Assembly (NCBI RefSeq): GCF_025136295.1
Contig: NZ_CP062788.1
Span: forward strand, 2,460,501-2,524,500
Direction of reading: 5' to 3'
Source: Aestuariispira ectoiniformans
GTDB lineage: Bacteria > Pseudomonadota > Alphaproteobacteria > UBA8366 > Aestuariispiraceae
DNA: 64,000 nucleotides
Part shown: positions 1 to 9,758 of the stretch, in pieces
How the letters are laid out: every line of letters starts with the position of its first letter
Numbering within the stretch: the stretch's first letter is position 1
Program-made: the position numbers and the translations under genes
Notes under the pieces: model-generated
What the model was told of the DNA's origin: nothing
The model's input: only the letters and a program-made list of their open reading frames with translations
Databases searched by the model: none

Positions 1-106
1 ACGCCATCCTTATACGCAGGGCCTGTTGGATTGTTTGCCGCGCATTGATCGCATGCATACAGACCTGCCGGTCCTCAACCGCGACCCAGCCTGGATAGAG
101 GTGTAA
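1..106 (+). CDS. ABC transporter ATP-binding protein, oligopeptide type (3' end only)
   Basis: The gene enters from the left edge, reads in the frame whose first full codon is at position 2 and stops with TAA at 104-106. The visible residues begin RHPYTQGLLDCLPRID, the tail found after the nucleotide-binding domain in OppD/DppD ATPases, which energise import of peptides or similar solutes at the inner face of the membrane. The next ATPase gene starts 2 nt downstream, so the two form the usual D-F pair of a peptide-type importer. Nothing here tells the substrate. Confidence 0.8.
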   Translation, partial: RHPYTQGLLDCLPRIDRMHTDLPVLNRDPAWIEV

Positions 107-108
107 CG

Positions 109-879
109 ATGGCGATGATTGAGATATCGGACCTGAATGTCTATTTCCAGGATCTTCATGTCCTGAAGGACGTCTCGCTCAGTGTGGAAACGGAAGGGGC
201 CTTCGGGTTGGTCGGGGAGTCCGGTTCCGGGAAGTCGACGGTGTTGCGCACCCTGACCGGATTGACCGATGACTGGCATGGCCAGATGTCGGTGAACGGG
301 CAAACCCTCGGGCGTAAGCGTGACAAGGCATTCTACAGTTTGGTTCAGATGGTTTTCCAGGACCCCTTCGGCTCGTTGCACCCCAGACATACCATTGACC
401 GAATTCTCACCGAACCGGTGGATGTACACGGTCTGGGTAATTCGGAAATGCGCGTGAAACAGGCGTTGGAACAGGTGGGGCTGGATGCGTCATTCCGTTT
501 CCGCTATCCCCATCAACTGTCGGGCGGGCAACGACAAAGGGTTGCTATTGCGCGGGCCCTGATCCTGGAACCGAAAGTGCTTCTGCTGGACGAGCCGACA
601 TCCGCGCTTGATGTGTCCATTCAGGCGGAGGTTCTGAACCTTCTGTCGGGACTGCGGCGTGAGTTGGGGCTTACCTACATCATGGTCAGTCATGACCTCG
701 CCGTTGTGGCGCATATGTGCGATGACGTGGCCATTATGAACCATGGTCGCATCGTGGAACGCACAACGGCGGAGCAGCTATCTCGTGGTGCTTTGGAGGA
801 ATCCTATTCTCAACAACTTTTCAAGGCGTCAAGCGGCTATGACCGGGAGGTTGTCGCCGGTTTCTCCGACTGGGAATAG
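109..879 (+). CDS. ABC transporter ATP-binding protein, oligopeptide/dipeptide (OppF/DppF) type
   Basis: This is a single ABC ATPase domain of 256 residues. It has Walker A GESGSGKST, Q-loop MVFQDPFGSLHPRH, signature LSGGQRQR, Walker B VLLLDEPTSALD and H-loop MVSHDLAVV, all intact. The QDPFGSLHPR stretch is typical of the OppF/DppF branch. It is shorter than most OppF proteins (about 320 residues) because the C-terminal oligopeptide extension with its Cys-rich tail is largely absent. It follows the preceding ATPase gene by 2 nt and is the last gene of that operon. The next gene is convergent, 15 nt away. Substrate unknown, since the permeases and binding protein lie outside the window. Confidence 0.85.
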   Translation: MAMIEISDLNVYFQDLHVLKDVSLSVETEGAFGLVGESGSGKSTVLRTLTGLTDDWHGQMSVNGQTLGRKRDKAFYSLVQMVFQDPFGSLHPRHTIDRILTEPVDVHGLGNSEMRVKQALEQVGLDASFRFRYPHQLSGGQRQRVAIARALILEPKVLLLDEPTSALDVSIQAEVLNLLSGLRRELGLTYIMVSHDLAVVAHMCDDVAIMNHGRIVERTTAEQLSRGALEESYSQQLFKASSGYDREVVAGFSDWE

Positions 880-894
880 ACTTGGCTCCTGGGG

Positions 895-1491
895 CTAGTC
901 AAAGGCGGCCTGGGCGGTGAGTTCGTCGAAATTCAGGAAGACGTATTTGTAGTCGTCAGGCGTGGCATTCAGATGTTTGTCGTAGTGATATCCTGCGTCG
1001 TAGTCGTAGTAGGAGACACTCATGATTGTTACCGCGCCGGTTTTGTGATCCTGAAGCGGCAGTATGATGCGCCTGCCGTTGAGCCTGCTGTCGCTGTTTT
1101 CAAAACTGGACAGGACAAAGAGTATGCTTTTTTCCCTTACCGCATGCAGCCATAGACGGCGGATGGATGAAGCGCGCTGCTCGTCATAAAGCTCGGCGAG
1201 CGTATGTGTTTTCAGGCGCTTGATAAATGAATTCGAAACATCTTCTCCCGCCAGGCGGCAATAAAAGTCACCTTTGGATTCATCCCAGTCAAACAGGGAA
1301 ATATGAGGCATGGAAACTGCGAACTGTGCCGGGTCCATATCCTGTCGGGCGGGCAGATGACCCGATGAGAAAAGAGACAGCCAATGTTGCAAAACCGGCC
1401 TGAGATATTTATGCGACAGCGCGTCCTTTAAAACATAGGACCTATCTTCGAGGTTACGTAACACTGTCATTTGATATATTCGTTCCTTCAT
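895..1491 (-). CDS. PAS_5-family PAS domain protein
   Basis: A soluble protein of 198 residues. The order of conserved pieces (LRPVLQHWLSLF, ARQDMDP, ISLFDWDESKGDFYCRLAGE, TLAELYDEQ) matches the stand-alone PAS_5 proteins common in Rhodospirillales, where an N-terminal helix leads into one PAS fold and no output domain follows. No signal peptide or membrane segment is seen. Such proteins are presumed small-molecule or redox sensors acting through partners, but their role is unknown. It is a single-gene unit between a convergent ABC gene and a divergent kinase gene. Family placement is from memory of the motif pattern. Confidence 0.65.
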   Translation of the reverse strand: MKERIYQMTVLRNLEDRSYVLKDALSHKYLRPVLQHWLSLFSSGHLPARQDMDPAQFAVSMPHISLFDWDESKGDFYCRLAGEDVSNSFIKRLKTHTLAELYDEQRASSIRRLWLHAVREKSILFVLSSFENSDSRLNGRRIILPLQDHKTGAVTIMSVSYYDYDAGYHYDKHLNATPDDYKYVFLNFDELTAQAAFD

Positions 1492-1608
1492 ATCCGACCC
1501 TCAACAAGCCGGGATTAGTAAGTTCTTTATAAGATATTTTTTTAAATGTCAGGCTTTGAACCTAGCGGCGAATAGTAAATAACAAACAAAAAAATGGATT
1601 TTTAGTTT

Positions 1609-2601
1609 ATGGACCGTAAGAAAAATCGTGAAATCTATGTTCAGGCGATCGGCTGGGGTGACGCTGAGGTGGAGGCTTTGCCTGTGGACGCTTCTTTTCG
1701 GCGCTATTTTCGTCTGCGGCGTGGTGAATCCACGGCAATTCTTATGGATGCACCGCCGGAGCATGAGAATGTTCCGCTGTTTGTAACCCTGGCGGAGCAT
1801 TTGCGGTTTCTCGGACTTTCAACGCCGGAAGTCCTGGCGCAGGACGATGGGAACGGATTTTTACTGCTGGAGGATTTCGGGCATCAGACCTTCACGCATC
1901 TGCTTGCAGAAGGACATGACGAAAAGCCACTCTATGAGATGGCGGTGGATGTGCTCGCCCATCTGCAGCAAGCACCAAATGTGACTGCGGTGACTGTCGA
2001 TCCCTATGATGAGGAGATGTTGCTGCGTGAGGTGGCCTATGTGCCGGATTGGCTGTGGCCAGCCCTTCGGGACACAGACTGTCCGGGGGATGTCTCTACG
2101 TCGTTTGAAATGGCATGGCGTGAGGTTTTTGCTTCTGTCTCCCCTTTGCCGGACACGCTTGTGATCCGCGATTTCCATGTCGACAATTTGATGCTTTTGC
2201 CAGACCGACAGGGCGTGAAGGGGTGTGGGTTGCTTGATTTTCAGGGGGCTGTGATCGGCAATCCTGCATATGACCTGGTTTCCCTGCTGGAAGATGCGCG
2301 TCGCGACATTGGCGAATCCCTGCAGATGGCAATGAAAGATCGTTTCTATGAACGAATGGGGCTGACACATATCGTGGATTTTGATGCCTGGTACGGTATT
2401 ATGGGGGCTCAGCGGCATACGAAAATATTGGGGCTTTTTGTCAGGTTGTGGCGTCGTGATGGAAAAAACGGCTATCTGAAACATCTTCCGCGTGTCGCGA
2501 AACTTCTGGCGAGCCGCTTAGATAAGGACGAACTTAAGCCCGTGCGGGACTGGTTTGAAACCTATTTGCCTGACTATTCCTCGACATTGCCGGTAGGGTA
2601 G
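1609..2601 (+). CDS. amgK: Aminoglycoside-phosphotransferase-fold sugar kinase, AmgK-like
   Basis: A 330-residue kinase of the APH/choline-kinase fold. It begins with a P-loop-like segment (PVDASFRRYFRL) and has the family signature LLEDFG, the catalytic loop VIRDFHVDNLM and the metal-binding GLLDFQGAVIGNPAYDLVSL. The YDLVSLLEDARRD stretch is characteristic of AmgK, the anomeric MurNAc/GlcNAc kinase of the peptidoglycan recycling route that bypasses fosfomycin. In many proteobacteria amgK sits next to murU and, in alphaproteobacteria, tsaE. Here neither is adjacent and the gene stands alone. A 229-nt AT-rich gap separates it from cysD. The fold is secure, the exact substrate is an inference. 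Confidence 0.7.
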   Translation: MDRKKNREIYVQAIGWGDAEVEALPVDASFRRYFRLRRGESTAILMDAPPEHENVPLFVTLAEHLRFLGLSTPEVLAQDDGNGFLLLEDFGHQTFTHLLAEGHDEKPLYEMAVDVLAHLQQAPNVTAVTVDPYDEEMLLREVAYVPDWLWPALRDTDCPGDVSTSFEMAWREVFASVSPLPDTLVIRDFHVDNLMLLPDRQGVKGCGLLDFQGAVIGNPAYDLVSLLEDARRDIGESLQMAMKDRFYERMGLTHIVDFDAWYGIMGAQRHTKILGLFVRLWRRDGKNGYLKHLPRVAKLLASRLDKDELKPVRDWFETYLPDYSSTLPVG

Positions 2602-2830
2602 GGCAATTTTTGTCCAATCGGTTTTGTAAAAAAAATCGCTGTATTGGTTTAAATGCAGAAAAATAGTTCTCGCAGTGGTAGTGTGTTTGAAATCTACCCT
2701 TGAAAATTTCAAAGTTATGTGTAAATAGCAAAAAACAACAAAAAAATATGTTAAATATAATTTATTTACGTATTTGTAGTGTTGTTTATGTCGAGCCAAA
2801 ATTTAAATGTGTTGTGGAGTTACCGGACTG

Positions 2831-3748
2831 ATGTCTAAGCCTGTCACGAAGTCGATGACCCACCTTCAGCAATTGGAGGCGGAGAGCATCCATATTATTC
2901 GCGAGGTCGCGGCGGAATTTGAAAACCCGGTAATGATGTATTCCATCGGCAAAGATTCGTCGGTGATGCTGCATCTGGCCCGCAAGGCGTTTTATCCTTC
3001 GAAACCGCCGTTTCCTCTGATGCATGTGGATACGACCTGGAAATTCCGGGAAATGATCGAGTTCCGTGACCGCATGGCGGCTGAATACGGCTTCGACCTG
3101 ATCGTTCATATTAATGAGGATGGTGTGAAGCAGGGGGTCGGTCCGTTCACGCATGGGTCTTCTGTCCATACCGACGTGATGAAGACCGAGGCCCTGAAGC
3201 AGGCGCTCAACAAGTACAAGTTTGATGCCGCCTTTGGTGGGGCCCGCCGGGATGAGGAAAAATCCCGTGCGAAGGAACGTATCTTTTCGTTCCGTACGGA
3301 AAGTCATCGCTGGGACCCGAAGAGCCAACGTCCGGAGCTTTGGGATACTTACAATGCCCGCATCCACAAAGGCGAGAGCATTCGCGCCTTCCCGTTGAGC
3401 AACTGGACCGAACTGGATATCTGGCAATATATCCATCTGGAAAACATTCCCATCGTTCCGCTCTATCTGTCAGCCGAACGTCCCGTTGTTGAGCGCGATG
3501 GCATGCTCATCATGGTTGACGACGACCGCATGCCTCTGAAACCGGGCGAAGAGCCGATGATGAAGTCGGTTCGTTTCCGTACACTGGGCTGCTACCCGCT
3601 GACCGGGGCCGTTGAATCCAAGGCGGATACGCTTACCGATGTTATTCAGGAAATGCTGCTGACGCGGACATCTGAACGTCAGGGGCGCATGATCGACCAT
3701 GATCAGGCCGGTTCCATGGAAAAGAAAAAGCAGGAAGGATATTTCTAA
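2831..3748 (+). CDS. cysD: Sulfate adenylyltransferase subunit 2 (small, ATP-sulfurylase)
   Basis: CysD forms APS and pyrophosphate from sulfate and ATP in complex with the GTPase CysN, the first step of sulfate assimilation. The PP-loop [10 protein letters not shown], the [15 protein letters not shown] stretch and the conserved [15 protein letters not shown] are all visible. The ATG at 2831 ([16 protein letters not shown]) is preferred over an in-frame ATG at 2807 because a GGAG lies 11 nt upstream of it and the N-terminus then matches the family. The stop overlaps the start of cysNC as TAATG, so the two are translationally coupled. The upstream gap is strongly AT-rich and probably holds the promoter. 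Confidence 0.95.
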   Translation: MSKPVTKSMTHLQQLEAESIHIIREVAAEFENPVMMYSIGKDSSVMLHLARKAFYPSKPPFPLMHVDTTWKFREMIEFRDRMAAEYGFDLIVHINEDGVKQGVGPFTHGSSVHTDVMKTEALKQALNKYKFDAAFGGARRDEEKSRAKERIFSFRTESHRWDPKSQRPELWDTYNARIHKGESIRAFPLSNWTELDIWQYIHLENIPIVPLYLSAERPVVERDGMLIMVDDDRMPLKPGEEPMMKSVRFRTLGCYPLTGAVESKADTLTDVIQEMLLTRTSERQGRMIDHDQAGSMEKKKQEGYF

Positions 3749-5673
3749 TGTCTCATCAATCCGACCTGATCGCGAAAGACATCACAGCCTATCTCAAGAC
3801 GCAGGAAGAAAAAGGCCTGTTGCGTTTCATTACCTGCGGCAGCGTTGACGACGGCAAGAGCACGTTGATCGGCCGCCTGCTGTGGGATTCCAAGTTAATT
3901 TTTGAAGACCAGCTTGCCGCCCTGGAAAGCGACAGTAAAAAAGTCGGCACCCAGGGGGGCGATATTGACTTTGCCCTTTTGCTGGACGGCCTTCAGGCAG
4001 AGCGGGAGCAGGGCATTACCATTGATGTTGCCTATCGCTTCTTCTCCACAGACAAGCGCAAGTTCATTGTCGCCGATACGCCGGGCCATGAACAATACAC
4101 CCGCAATATGGCGACCGGGGCGTCTCACGCCGAAGCCGCGGTTATTCTTGTCGATGCCCGCAAAGGCGTGCTGACGCAGACCCGTAGGCACAGTTACATC
4201 GTGTCGCTTGTAGGCATCAAACATGTGGTGCTGGCGGTCAACAAGATGGACCTTGTCGATGGTGGCAAGGACGTCTTTGACGAGATCGAGGCCGAATATC
4301 GGGCGTTTGCCGCAGACCTTGGCTTTGACGATATTACCTGCATTCCGATCTCCGCCTTGCGTGGTGACAATATCATTGATCGCAGCGGCCAGATGGACTG
4401 GTATGACGGTCCGACTTTGATGTCACATCTGGAGACGGTTGAGGTTGTTTCTGATCTGCAGGAAAAACCGTTCCGTATGCCGGTCCAATGGGTTAATCGC
4501 CCGAACCTCGATTTCCGTGGTTTTAGCGGAACGATCGCCAGCGGCAAGATCCGTCCGGGCGACAGCATTGTCGTTCCGTCATCGGGGCAGACGAGCGTCG
4601 TGGATCGTATCGTAACTTTCGATGGTGATCTGGAGGAGGCTGTTGCCGGGCAGGCGGTGACCCTGACGCTGACGGATGAAATCGATATCAGCCGTGGCGA
4701 TATGCTGTCGGATGGGCAGGCCCGCCCGGATCATGCGGACCAGTTCCAGGCGAAACTGATCTGGATGCATGAATCCGAACTGCTGCCGGGGCGTCACTAT
4801 CTTCTGAAGATGGGGACCCAGACCGTGGCGGCTCAGGTCAGTGAGCTGAAATACAGTGTTAACGTCAATACGTTGGAGCATACGGCTGCGAAGACGTTGG
4901 AGCTTAACGAGGTCGGCATTTGCAACCTGGCCCTCGACCGGGCATTGAGCTTTGATGCCTATGACGACAACAAGGGCACCGGCCGCTTTATCCTGATCGA
5001 CCGCTTTACCAATGCAACGGTTGCGGCTGGCATGATCTGCCACGCCTTGCGTCGGGCCACGAACATTCATTGGCAAAGCCTTGATATCAATAAAAAAGCG
5101 CGGGCAGACCTGAAGGGGCAGAAACCGGCAGTCCTTTGGTTCACAGGCCTTTCCGGGGCGGGCAAATCCACCATTGCCAATGCCGTGGAAAAGAAGCTTC
5201 ATTCCATGGGCAAGCACACTTATCTTCTGGATGGGGATAATGTGCGTCATGGGTTGAACAAGGACCTTGGCTTTACTGATGCCGACCGCGTGGAAAACAT
5301 TCGTCGCGTGGCGGAAACGGGTAAGCTGTTTGTCGATGCAGGCATGATCGTCCTGACGTCTTTCATCTCACCCTTCCGCAGTGAACGCCGCATGGCCCGT
5401 GAAATGCTGGATGATGGTGAATTCCTGGAGATTTGGGTAAATACCCCGCTTGAAGTTTGTGAAAGCCGCGACCCGAAAGGGCTTTATAAAAAAGCCCGAA
5501 GTGGTGAGATCGCGAACTTCACGGGGATTGATTCGGCCTATGAGGCGCCGGAGACTGCCGAGATTATCCTGGACGGCGGCGCCGCGACACCGGAGGAACA
5601 TGCCGAGATCATCGTTGACGAGCTTGAGAAGCGAGGGATGATCTGGCCATCAATTGGTGGTTACAGCATCTAG
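3748..5673 (+). CDS. cysNC: Bifunctional sulfate adenylyltransferase subunit 1 / APS kinase
   Basis: A 641-residue fusion. The N-terminal CysN part is a GTPase with P-loop GSVDDGKST near residue 31, switch motif [11 protein letters not shown] and base-specificity motif NKMDL, followed by EF-Tu-like barrels to about residue 430. The C-terminal CysC part has P-loop GLSGAGKST near residue 466, [11 protein letters not shown] and [11 protein letters not shown] with the family's reactive Ser. It drives APS synthesis by GTP hydrolysis and phosphorylates APS to PAPS. The fused form is common in alphaproteobacteria. It overlaps cysD by one base and is followed by a clear terminator at 5686. Confidence 0.95.
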   Translation: MSHQSDLIAKDITAYLKTQEEKGLLRFITCGSVDDGKSTLIGRLLWDSKLIFEDQLAALESDSKKVGTQGGDIDFALLLDGLQAEREQGITIDVAYRFFSTDKRKFIVADTPGHEQYTRNMATGASHAEAAVILVDARKGVLTQTRRHSYIVSLVGIKHVVLAVNKMDLVDGGKDVFDEIEAEYRAFAADLGFDDITCIPISALRGDNIIDRSGQMDWYDGPTLMSHLETVEVVSDLQEKPFRMPVQWVNRPNLDFRGFSGTIASGKIRPGDSIVVPSSGQTSVVDRIVTFDGDLEEAVAGQAVTLTLTDEIDISRGDMLSDGQARPDHADQFQAKLIWMHESELLPGRHYLLKMGTQTVAAQVSELKYSVNVNTLEHTAAKTLELNEVGICNLALDRALSFDAYDDNKGTGRFILIDRFTNATVAAGMICHALRRATNIHWQSLDINKKARADLKGQKPAVLWFTGLSGAGKSTIANAVEKKLHSMGKHTYLLDGDNVRHGLNKDLGFTDADRVENIRRVAETGKLFVDAGMIVLTSFISPFRSERRMAREMLDDGEFLEIWVNTPLEVCESRDPKGLYKKARSGEIANFTGIDSAYEAPETAEIILDGGAATPEEHAEIIVDELEKRGMIWPSIGGYSI

Positions 5674-5685
5674 AAGGTTGGAGGG

Positions 5686-5709
5686 GCCCCGCTTTTGGCG
5701 GGGCTTTTT
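5686..5709 (+). terminator. Rho-independent terminator of cysD-cysNC
   Basis: A perfect 7-bp GC-rich stem (GCCCCGC / GCGGGGC) with a 5-nt loop is followed directly by five T. It lies 12 nt after the cysNC stop. Confidence 0.9.
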
Positions 5710-5788
5710 CTTTGCGGAGGAAATTCTGCCTTATTCTTGCCTGTTTGGCATGCCAGATACGCCCGCATTCTGGAAAGTGAGGTTGGCG

Positions 5789-6550
5789 ATGCGCATGATG
5801 TTTAAATCGGTTTTCTTGGTCTTGATGCTTTTCGTTGTTTCCTGTTCCGCAACCAGGAACGACGGGCCTGAGACAACGGTGAAAGGGGCGCTGGCCTATC
5901 GGGAGCGGGTTGCTTTGCCACCGGGTGCTGTTGCGCGGGTGACGCTACAGGATATCTCAATTGCTGATCGTCCGGCACCGGTTCTGGTTGAGGTGGTGTT
6001 GGATACCCGTAACAAGCAGGTACCGCTGTCGTTCCAGTTAAATGTCCCTCAGGGCAGTTTGCAGCCGGGGATGCGATATTCCGTAAGCGGCTCCATTCGG
6101 GACCGCAGTGGCCGCCTGTTGTGGACGACGGACCGCGTGAACCTCGTCGATCCGACCAAACGGGAAGTAGACCTCGGCGTTCTCATGATGGTCCGGGCTA
6201 CGGACTTGGCAGAAACCCCGATGGGGGCGGCCTGGATTGTCGAAGACATTGACGGCAAGGGCATTATTGATTCGTCGCGGGCATCCATCACATTTTCCTC
6301 TGATGGCCGTATCAGCGGATCCGGGTCCTGCAACCGGTATATGGGGCGCTATGCTTTTGCCGGTGAAGGAAAAGTCATGATGGACTCTTTCGCCTCGACC
6401 GAAATGGCTTGTGCCAAGGCGCTCATGAACCAGGAACAGCGCTTCCTGACCATTCTGCAAAAAGTGACATCCTATGAAATCGACACTACCGGTGGGCTGG
6501 TTCTGAAGACAGAGACCGGCGAAACCATAACGGCACGCAAGGGCAAGTAG
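5789..6550 (+). CDS. Lipoprotein with YbaY-like and META (HslJ-like) domains
   Basis: The start at 5789 gives MRMMFKSVFLVLMLFVVSC, a lipoprotein signal ending in the lipobox VVSC. The longer frame from 5654 would overlap cysNC and its terminator and has no signal peptide, so it is rejected. A weak GTGAGG lies just upstream. The first half of the mature protein, with PGAVARVTLQDIS and YSVSGSIRDRSGRLLW, resembles YbaY/YscW-type small lipoprotein domains. The second half, with SGSGSCNRYMGRY and STEMAC followed by a Gln-Glu helix, is a META domain as in HslJ, a heat-inducible protein linked to envelope stress. Function unknown. The gene is a single unit. Confidence 0.8.
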   Translation: MRMMFKSVFLVLMLFVVSCSATRNDGPETTVKGALAYRERVALPPGAVARVTLQDISIADRPAPVLVEVVLDTRNKQVPLSFQLNVPQGSLQPGMRYSVSGSIRDRSGRLLWTTDRVNLVDPTKREVDLGVLMMVRATDLAETPMGAAWIVEDIDGKGIIDSSRASITFSSDGRISGSGSCNRYMGRYAFAGEGKVMMDSFASTEMACAKALMNQEQRFLTILQKVTSYEIDTTGGLVLKTETGETITARKGK

Positions 6551-6584
6551 CCCGAGGAGCGGTGTACGGTTTCTTCGCCCGGGT

Positions 6585-7832
6585 TTACGTGGTCTCTTCG
6601 GCCATGGATACCCGGTTGCGGCGGCGCGTCAGAAAAAGGCCGATCAGCGCAAGGATGGCAAAGCTGAGCGAGGCGAGGGTGGTTGCCTGGAAGGATTGCC
6701 AGGAAGCGATCATTCCGGTCAGGAAATTTCCGATCAACCCGCCAGTGAACAAGGTGCTGACATAATAGGCTGTGGCCATCCCGGGGCGGTCGGGAGCGGC
6801 ATTTTGTACGTAGGTCATGCTGACCCCGGCGAAGATACCGTAATAGGCACCGTCCAGAACCGAGAGGGCCAGGACTTCCGGCATGCTGGATGCGCTGTGT
6901 ATCAGTATAAAGAAGATTGCGGCGATGGCCGCTGCCAGGCAAAAGGCGCGCCTTTCCCCGATCAGTCTGATGAGATGTCCGCTGAAATAGATTGTCGGCA
7001 CTTCAATGAAGCATTTGACCGTCAGTCCAAGGCCCGAGGTGGCCGAAGGCAGCTTCAGTTCAGTGGTGAAGTAGAGCGGTGCGGCGGATAGATAAACCAC
7101 ATTGCCGATACCGATTAAAAGCACGGGAATGCAAGCCATCAGAAGCACCGGGTTGAAGGTCATACGGCGCTTGCCGCCTGTTGCATGTGGATGGTGGGAG
7201 GCGAACCTGTTGGGAATGATCAGAAAACAGCAGGCCAGCCAGAACATCCCGGTCAGCGCGATAACCAGGAAGGTCGCGCTGAAATCGATTTTTCCATAGA
7301 TGATCAGTGAAACTGCCGGGCCGATCATCCAGGCAAGTGACGTTTGCATGCGAAGCAGCGAATTGAAGCTGACAGGATCGCGTCCGCTTTGTTCTGCAAA
7401 AAGGCGGCCGAAGGAATACATCGCCGACAGGGCGGCCCCGGATGTGCCGATCAGGATTGCCCCGATCGTTGCAAACAGCAGGAAGCTGTGTATTTGCGAG
7501 ATGAGCAGCATCGCCGTAATGAAGGCGAGACAACTGGTGATCGGTAAAACCTTGAGCGGCTTTCCTGTATCAATCCATTGACCGTAGAAACGGTTGACCA
7601 GCAATGTTGTGACCACCTGAATACAGGCATAGATGCTCATCTTCCAGGGCAGTTCGCCCAGGCCCTCAACGATGAAAAGGCCCGTCAACGGCACAAAGCT
7701 TGATGTGGTCAGGCTGCCGATGAAAAGTAAAAAAAGGAGGAAAAACGGGCGTTTGTCGAGAAAACGAAAGGTCGCGCCGCCAGCGGTCTGTTCCACGTCC
7801 GATCTCCGGGCCCCGGGGGGCAATGCAGTCAA
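6585..7832 (-). CDS. MFS transporter, sugar-efflux (SetB/SotA-like)
   Basis: A 415-residue membrane protein with 12 predicted transmembrane segments in two halves divided by a basic loop (ASHHPHATGGKRRM). Features that recall the sugar efflux transporter group are SSFVPLTGLFIVEGLG near TM1, DRPGMATAYYVSTLFTGGLIGN in the second half and the C-terminal LTRRRNR. These proteins export sugars or sugar analogues by proton antiport. The gene is convergent with the META lipoprotein gene and lies 81 nt upstream of the glpK stop on the same strand, so it is not obviously in the glp operon. Substrate is inferred only from resemblance. Confidence 0.65.
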   Translation of the reverse strand: MTALPPGARRSDVEQTAGGATFRFLDKRPFFLLFLLFIGSLTTSSFVPLTGLFIVEGLGELPWKMSIYACIQVVTTLLVNRFYGQWIDTGKPLKVLPITSCLAFITAMLLISQIHSFLLFATIGAILIGTSGAALSAMYSFGRLFAEQSGRDPVSFNSLLRMQTSLAWMIGPAVSLIIYGKIDFSATFLVIALTGMFWLACCFLIIPNRFASHHPHATGGKRRMTFNPVLLMACIPVLLIGIGNVVYLSAAPLYFTTELKLPSATSGLGLTVKCFIEVPTIYFSGHLIRLIGERRAFCLAAAIAAIFFILIHSASSMPEVLALSVLDGAYYGIFAGVSMTYVQNAAPDRPGMATAYYVSTLFTGGLIGNFLTGMIASWQSFQATTLASLSFAILALIGLFLTRRRNRVSMAEETT

Positions 7833-7913
7833 TCCAGTTATTGTTGTTAGACTGCATTGCTAATGCGAGTAAAGAGACAATTGCGGGCAACCGCCGGGCG
7901 TGGGTAATCGATA

Positions 7914-9401
7914 TCAGACCTGTTGGCTGACCACCTTGCTGACGGCGTGTTGCCAGCCCGCGAGATTACGGTCGCGATCCGTAGCGGCCATTTTCGCCTT
8001 GAAGTGCGCCTGGAGGTTCCAGTGTTCGGCGATTTCGTCGAGGTCCTGATAAAGGCCGTGCTGCAGGCCGGCGAGATAGGCGGCCCCCAGGGCCGTTGTT
8101 TCCAACACGGACGGACGATCGACGTCGATATTCACGATATCCGCCAGGAATTGGCACAGCCAGTCGTTCGCCACCATGCCGCCGTCCACACGAAGATGCG
8201 TGGGATGGACGCCGTCACGAGCCATGGCTTCCAGCAGGTCATGTGTCTGGTAACAGACCGATTCCAGGGCGGCGCGGGCGAATTCACCGGCGCCGGTGTC
8301 ACGAGTCAGGCCGAAAATGGCGCCACGGGCATCCGGGTCCCAGTGCGGTGCGCCCAGACCGGTGAAGGCGGGCACGAGATAGACCCCGTGGTTGTCCGGT
8401 GTTTCGCTTGCCAGCCGTTGCGTTTCGGCAGCCGTATTGATCAGGCCCAGACCGTCGCGAAGCCACTGAACGGCAGCGCCCGCCACAAAGATGGACCCTT
8501 CGGAGGCATAGGTGGTCTCGCCATTCAACTGATAACCAACGGTCGTCAGCAGTTTGTTCCGTGACGTGACAGCCTGTTTACCGGTGTTCAACAGGACAAA
8601 ACAGCCTGTTCCATAAGTGCTTTTGATCATGCCCGGTTCAAAACAGCATTGGCCGAAGGCGGCTGCCTGCTGGTCGCCTGCAATGCCACCGATGGGGATC
8701 GGGTGGCCAAAAATCTCTGCATCTGTAACGCCGTAATCGGCGGCGCTGTCTTTTACCTCGGGCAGGACCGTGCGGGGGATATTGAACAGACGCAGCAGCG
8801 TGTCATCCCAGTCGCCGGTATGAATATTGTAGAGATTGGTCCGCGAGGCGTTGGTTGCATCGGTGGCGTGCACTTTGCCGCCGGTCAGCCGCCAGAGAAG
8901 GAAGCTGTCAATCGTGCCAAAGGCCAGGTCGCCACGTTCTGCCTTTTCTCGGGCACCTTCGACATTCTCCAGTATCCAACGCAGCTTCGTGGCGGAGAAA
9001 TAGGGGTCGAGCAGGAGGCCCGTTCTGGCCGTGACGTCCGCTTCTACCCCTTGTTTTTTCAGGTCTGCGCAATAGGCGGATGTCCGGCGGTCCTGCCAGA
9101 CAATGGCGTTATAGACCGGTGCGCCGGTCGTGCGGTCCCAGGCGACAGTGGTCTCACGCTGGTTGGTGATGCCGATGCTGACAACATTTTCCGGGGATAT
9201 CTGCGCCAGGGCGTCCCGGCATACGGACAATACCGAATCCCAGATATCCTCGGCGTCATGTTCTACCCAGCCGTCATTGGGGAAATGTTGTTTGAACTCC
9301 TGCTGCACCGTTGCATGTGCGCGTCCGTCCTTACTGAAGAGGATGGCGCGGCTGCTGGTCGTTCCCTGGTCGATGGCAAGCAGCATCGGTTCCCCAGTCA
9401 T
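7914..9401 (-). CDS. glpK: Glycerol kinase
   Basis: Phosphorylates glycerol to sn-glycerol 3-phosphate with ATP. The FGGY-kinase N-terminus [15 protein letters not shown], the glycerol-specific [12 protein letters not shown] and [18 protein letters not shown] and the C-terminal [10 protein letters not shown] are all present. The start at 9401 (MTGEPMLL) is chosen over the ATG at 9407 because the GGGAG ribosome site ends about 7 nt before the former and abuts the latter. Length of 495 residues is normal. It is divergent from glpD, so product and oxidiser of glycerol 3-phosphate are likely controlled from the shared 357-nt region. Confidence 0.97.
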   Translation of the reverse strand: MTGEPMLLAIDQGTTSSRAILFSKDGRAHATVQQEFKQHFPNDGWVEHDAEDIWDSVLSVCRDALAQISPENVVSIGITNQRETTVAWDRTTGAPVYNAIVWQDRRTSAYCADLKKQGVEADVTARTGLLLDPYFSATKLRWILENVEGAREKAERGDLAFGTIDSFLLWRLTGGKVHATDATNASRTNLYNIHTGDWDDTLLRLFNIPRTVLPEVKDSAADYGVTDAEIFGHPIPIGGIAGDQQAAAFGQCCFEPGMIKSTYGTGCFVLLNTGKQAVTSRNKLLTTVGYQLNGETTYASEGSIFVAGAAVQWLRDGLGLINTAAETQRLASETPDNHGVYLVPAFTGLGAPHWDPDARGAIFGLTRDTGAGEFARAALESVCYQTHDLLEAMARDGVHPTHLRVDGGMVANDWLCQFLADIVNIDVDRPSVLETTALGAAYLAGLQHGLYQDLDEIAEHWNLQAHFKAKMAATDRDRNLAGWQHAVSKVVSQQV

Positions 9402-9758
9402 GATCATCTCCCATATGACGGTTTTTTTGCAGTTATAGCCCGAATTAGCGAGAGGACGAGAGAAAAATCAAGAGAAATGTTCTTTTCCGAAAAAATAGTT
9501 GGATTTTTCACCAGCAGAATGCGGATTTCGGAGTTGAGTGCTGGAGTATTTCGGGCCCGCAACCTCTGAATTTATGCCGCAATGCGGTAAGTGCTTCTAT
9601 GTTTTCGTTTATTCCTTATATCGTTTGAAATTTTCGAATATGAGGCGGCGTTTCGGCGCAAGAATTGAAATTTTTCTGTTGAATTCACTATTAAATCGCG
9701 TGTAGTTTCGAAAACGAAAAATATAAACAATCATAATCGAAAGTGTTTGAAAGGTAGG
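9402..9758. promoter_or_regulatory. glpK-glpD divergent control region
   Basis: This 357-nt region has no credible gene. It is AT-rich and contains several TTTCG / CGAAA half-sites. The best is a perfect inverted repeat TTTCG-AAAA-CGAAA at 9706-9719, 40 nt before the glpD start. A second symmetrical patch (TTTTCCGAAAA) at 9483-9493 lies nearer glpK. DeoR-family GlpR repressors bind such A/T-flanked CGAA-type sites, so these are candidate GlpR operators. That is inference: no glpR gene is in the window. Confidence 0.4.

Noticed and set aside
879-900. Weak dyad between the first ABC gene and the PAS gene as a shared terminator
   Set aside because: The arms (around GGCTCC and GGGGCTAGTC) pair poorly and there is no T-run.
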